Position numbers and translations under genes: made by a program. A DNA stretch of 64,000 bases from Leptospira brenneri (GTDB lineage Bacteria; Spirochaetota; Leptospiria; Leptospirales; Leptospiraceae), in NCBI RefSeq assembly GCF_002812125.1, contig NZ_NPDQ01000008.1, positions 124,001 through 188,000 on the forward strand, written 5' to 3'. Position 1 is the first letter of the stretch. Each line of letters begins with the position of its first letter. The notes below the pieces were generated by a model. It worked only from the letters and a program-made list of their open reading frames with translations, was not told the origin of the DNA and did not search any database. Below are positions 63,617 through 64,000 of the stretch, piece by piece.

Positions 63617-64000
63617 ATGTTAGATAATGAAAATGATTTAGAATCTCTCGGACCTTTACAAGTACTCCGAGTTCAAGGTGACCCAGATGCACCTACAGTT
63701 GTGATGTTCCATGGTTATGGAGCCAGTGCTTTTGATTTATATCCCATTCATGAAGTTTTAGTCACAGATCAAAAGTTCAATTGGGTTTTCCCACATGGGC
63801 ATTTAAGTGTCCCTTTAATGCCCGGTTATTCAGGTCGTGCTTGGTTTCCCATTGATATGGCAGCATTAGAAGAGGCAATTCGTAAAAACGATTTTAGAAA
63901 TTTTGCGGATAAAGATCCTGAAGGTATGGATGTTGCTAGGCAAGCCGCTTATCTTATGTTAGATGCTCTTGGGGTTCCTTGGAACAACTTAATTTTAGGT
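63617..64000 (+). CDS. Alpha/beta-hydrolase (esterase/phospholipase type), cut by window edge
   Basis: 128 codons are visible from ATG 63617, three bases after dinB. The start VVMFHGYGASAFDLYPIHEVL carries the oxyanion HG motif of the family. A pattern with WVFPHGH and GYSGRAWFPID resembles the carboxylesterase/phospholipase group (YpfH/EstB-like). The nucleophile Ser region is not reached. It seems coupled with dinB, but no functional link is evident. Confidence 0.8.
   Translation, partial: MLDNENDLESLGPLQVLRVQGDPDAPTVVMFHGYGASAFDLYPIHEVLVTDQKFNWVFPHGHLSVPLMPGYSGRAWFPIDMAALEEAIRKNDFRNFADKDPEGMDVARQAAYLMLDALGVPWNNLILG

Noticed and set aside
1..64000. CRISPR arrays, IS elements, prophage, tRNA and rRNA genes
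   Set aside because: No spaced identical repeats, no transposase or phage genes and no cloverleaf or rRNA-like sequence were seen; the annotated genes explain nearly all DNA.

Overview
The window looks like chromosomal DNA of a spirochaete of the genus Leptospira, probably from the saprophytic (L. biflexa-like) clade. The evidence is the moderately AT-rich composition, Leptospira-type protein families (an LruC-domain lipoprotein, a TIGR04454-like Cys lipoprotein, many lipoproteins with loose lipoboxes), complete de novo metabolism, and many sensory proteins (two large chemoreceptors, three histidine kinases or response regulators, two SpoIIE-type phosphatases). I see no rRNA, tRNA, CRISPR array, insertion sequence, prophage or integration site. 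Genes are packed tightly, with many 1-4 base overlaps. No gene-free stretch exceeds 300 bases. The largest gap is 23904-24169 (266 bases), which holds strongly self-complementary sequence.

Layout. 1-3,030: an OmpR-type response regulator with a downstream coiled-coil gene cut by the window edge, a DUF4279 protein, a STAS-like protein and EpmA (EF-P lysyl ligase). 3,270-6,010: an exported protein, a ZIP metal transporter, a small unknown protein and a BtrH_N/DUF4872 protein. 6,090-9,960: a zinc-free MDR oxidoreductase, then SDR, DUF1295 and a cyclopropane-synthase-like methyltransferase, which look like a lipid-modification set. 9,938-15,570: a DEAD-box helicase with an RGG tail, a hybrid histidine kinase, a lipoprotein-type MsrB, a nucleotidyltransferase-like protein and lipoproteins. 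15,546-19,345: EpmB (KamA-type) divergent from EF-P, then MtnB and two SDRs. 19,342-26,230: a large unknown protein, CorA, an M61 peptidase, the structured gap and a chemoreceptor.

26,299-32,064: small Cys proteins, a DMT transporter, an outer-membrane-like protein and a second chemoreceptor. 32,091-38,550: a methionine-cycle locus. A perfect 12-4-12 palindrome lies just before an ArsR-methyltransferase fusion, followed by ahcY, a 7Fe-type ferredoxin and cobalamin-dependent metH. 38,579-42,670: unknown and envelope proteins, an unusual intergenic repeat element and a phosphofructokinase. 42,680-51,081: a coiled-coil protein, a GAF-SpoIIE phosphatase, argB, a nitrilase-family amidase, an alpha/beta hydrolase, alr, a class V aminotransferase and a bile-acid-symporter-type transporter. 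51,116-64,000: rpmG (L33), a DksA-like protein that has lost most of its zinc ligands, an O-antigen-ligase-like membrane protein, a hotdog thioesterase-like protein, a small AMP-ligase, the LruC-domain lipoprotein, UbiE/MenG, ExbB-ExbD, a PAS histidine kinase overlapping a response regulator-SpoIIE phosphatase, dinB and a truncated esterase.

Two functional systems stand out. EpmA, EpmB and EF-P together predict beta-lysylated EF-P. The ArsR/methyltransferase-ahcY-ferredoxin-metH locus suggests SAH/SAM-responsive control of the methyl cycle, with a ferredoxin that could serve MetH reactivation. The least explained DNA is the foldable gap at 24001-24170 and the repeat-containing element at 39916-40024.
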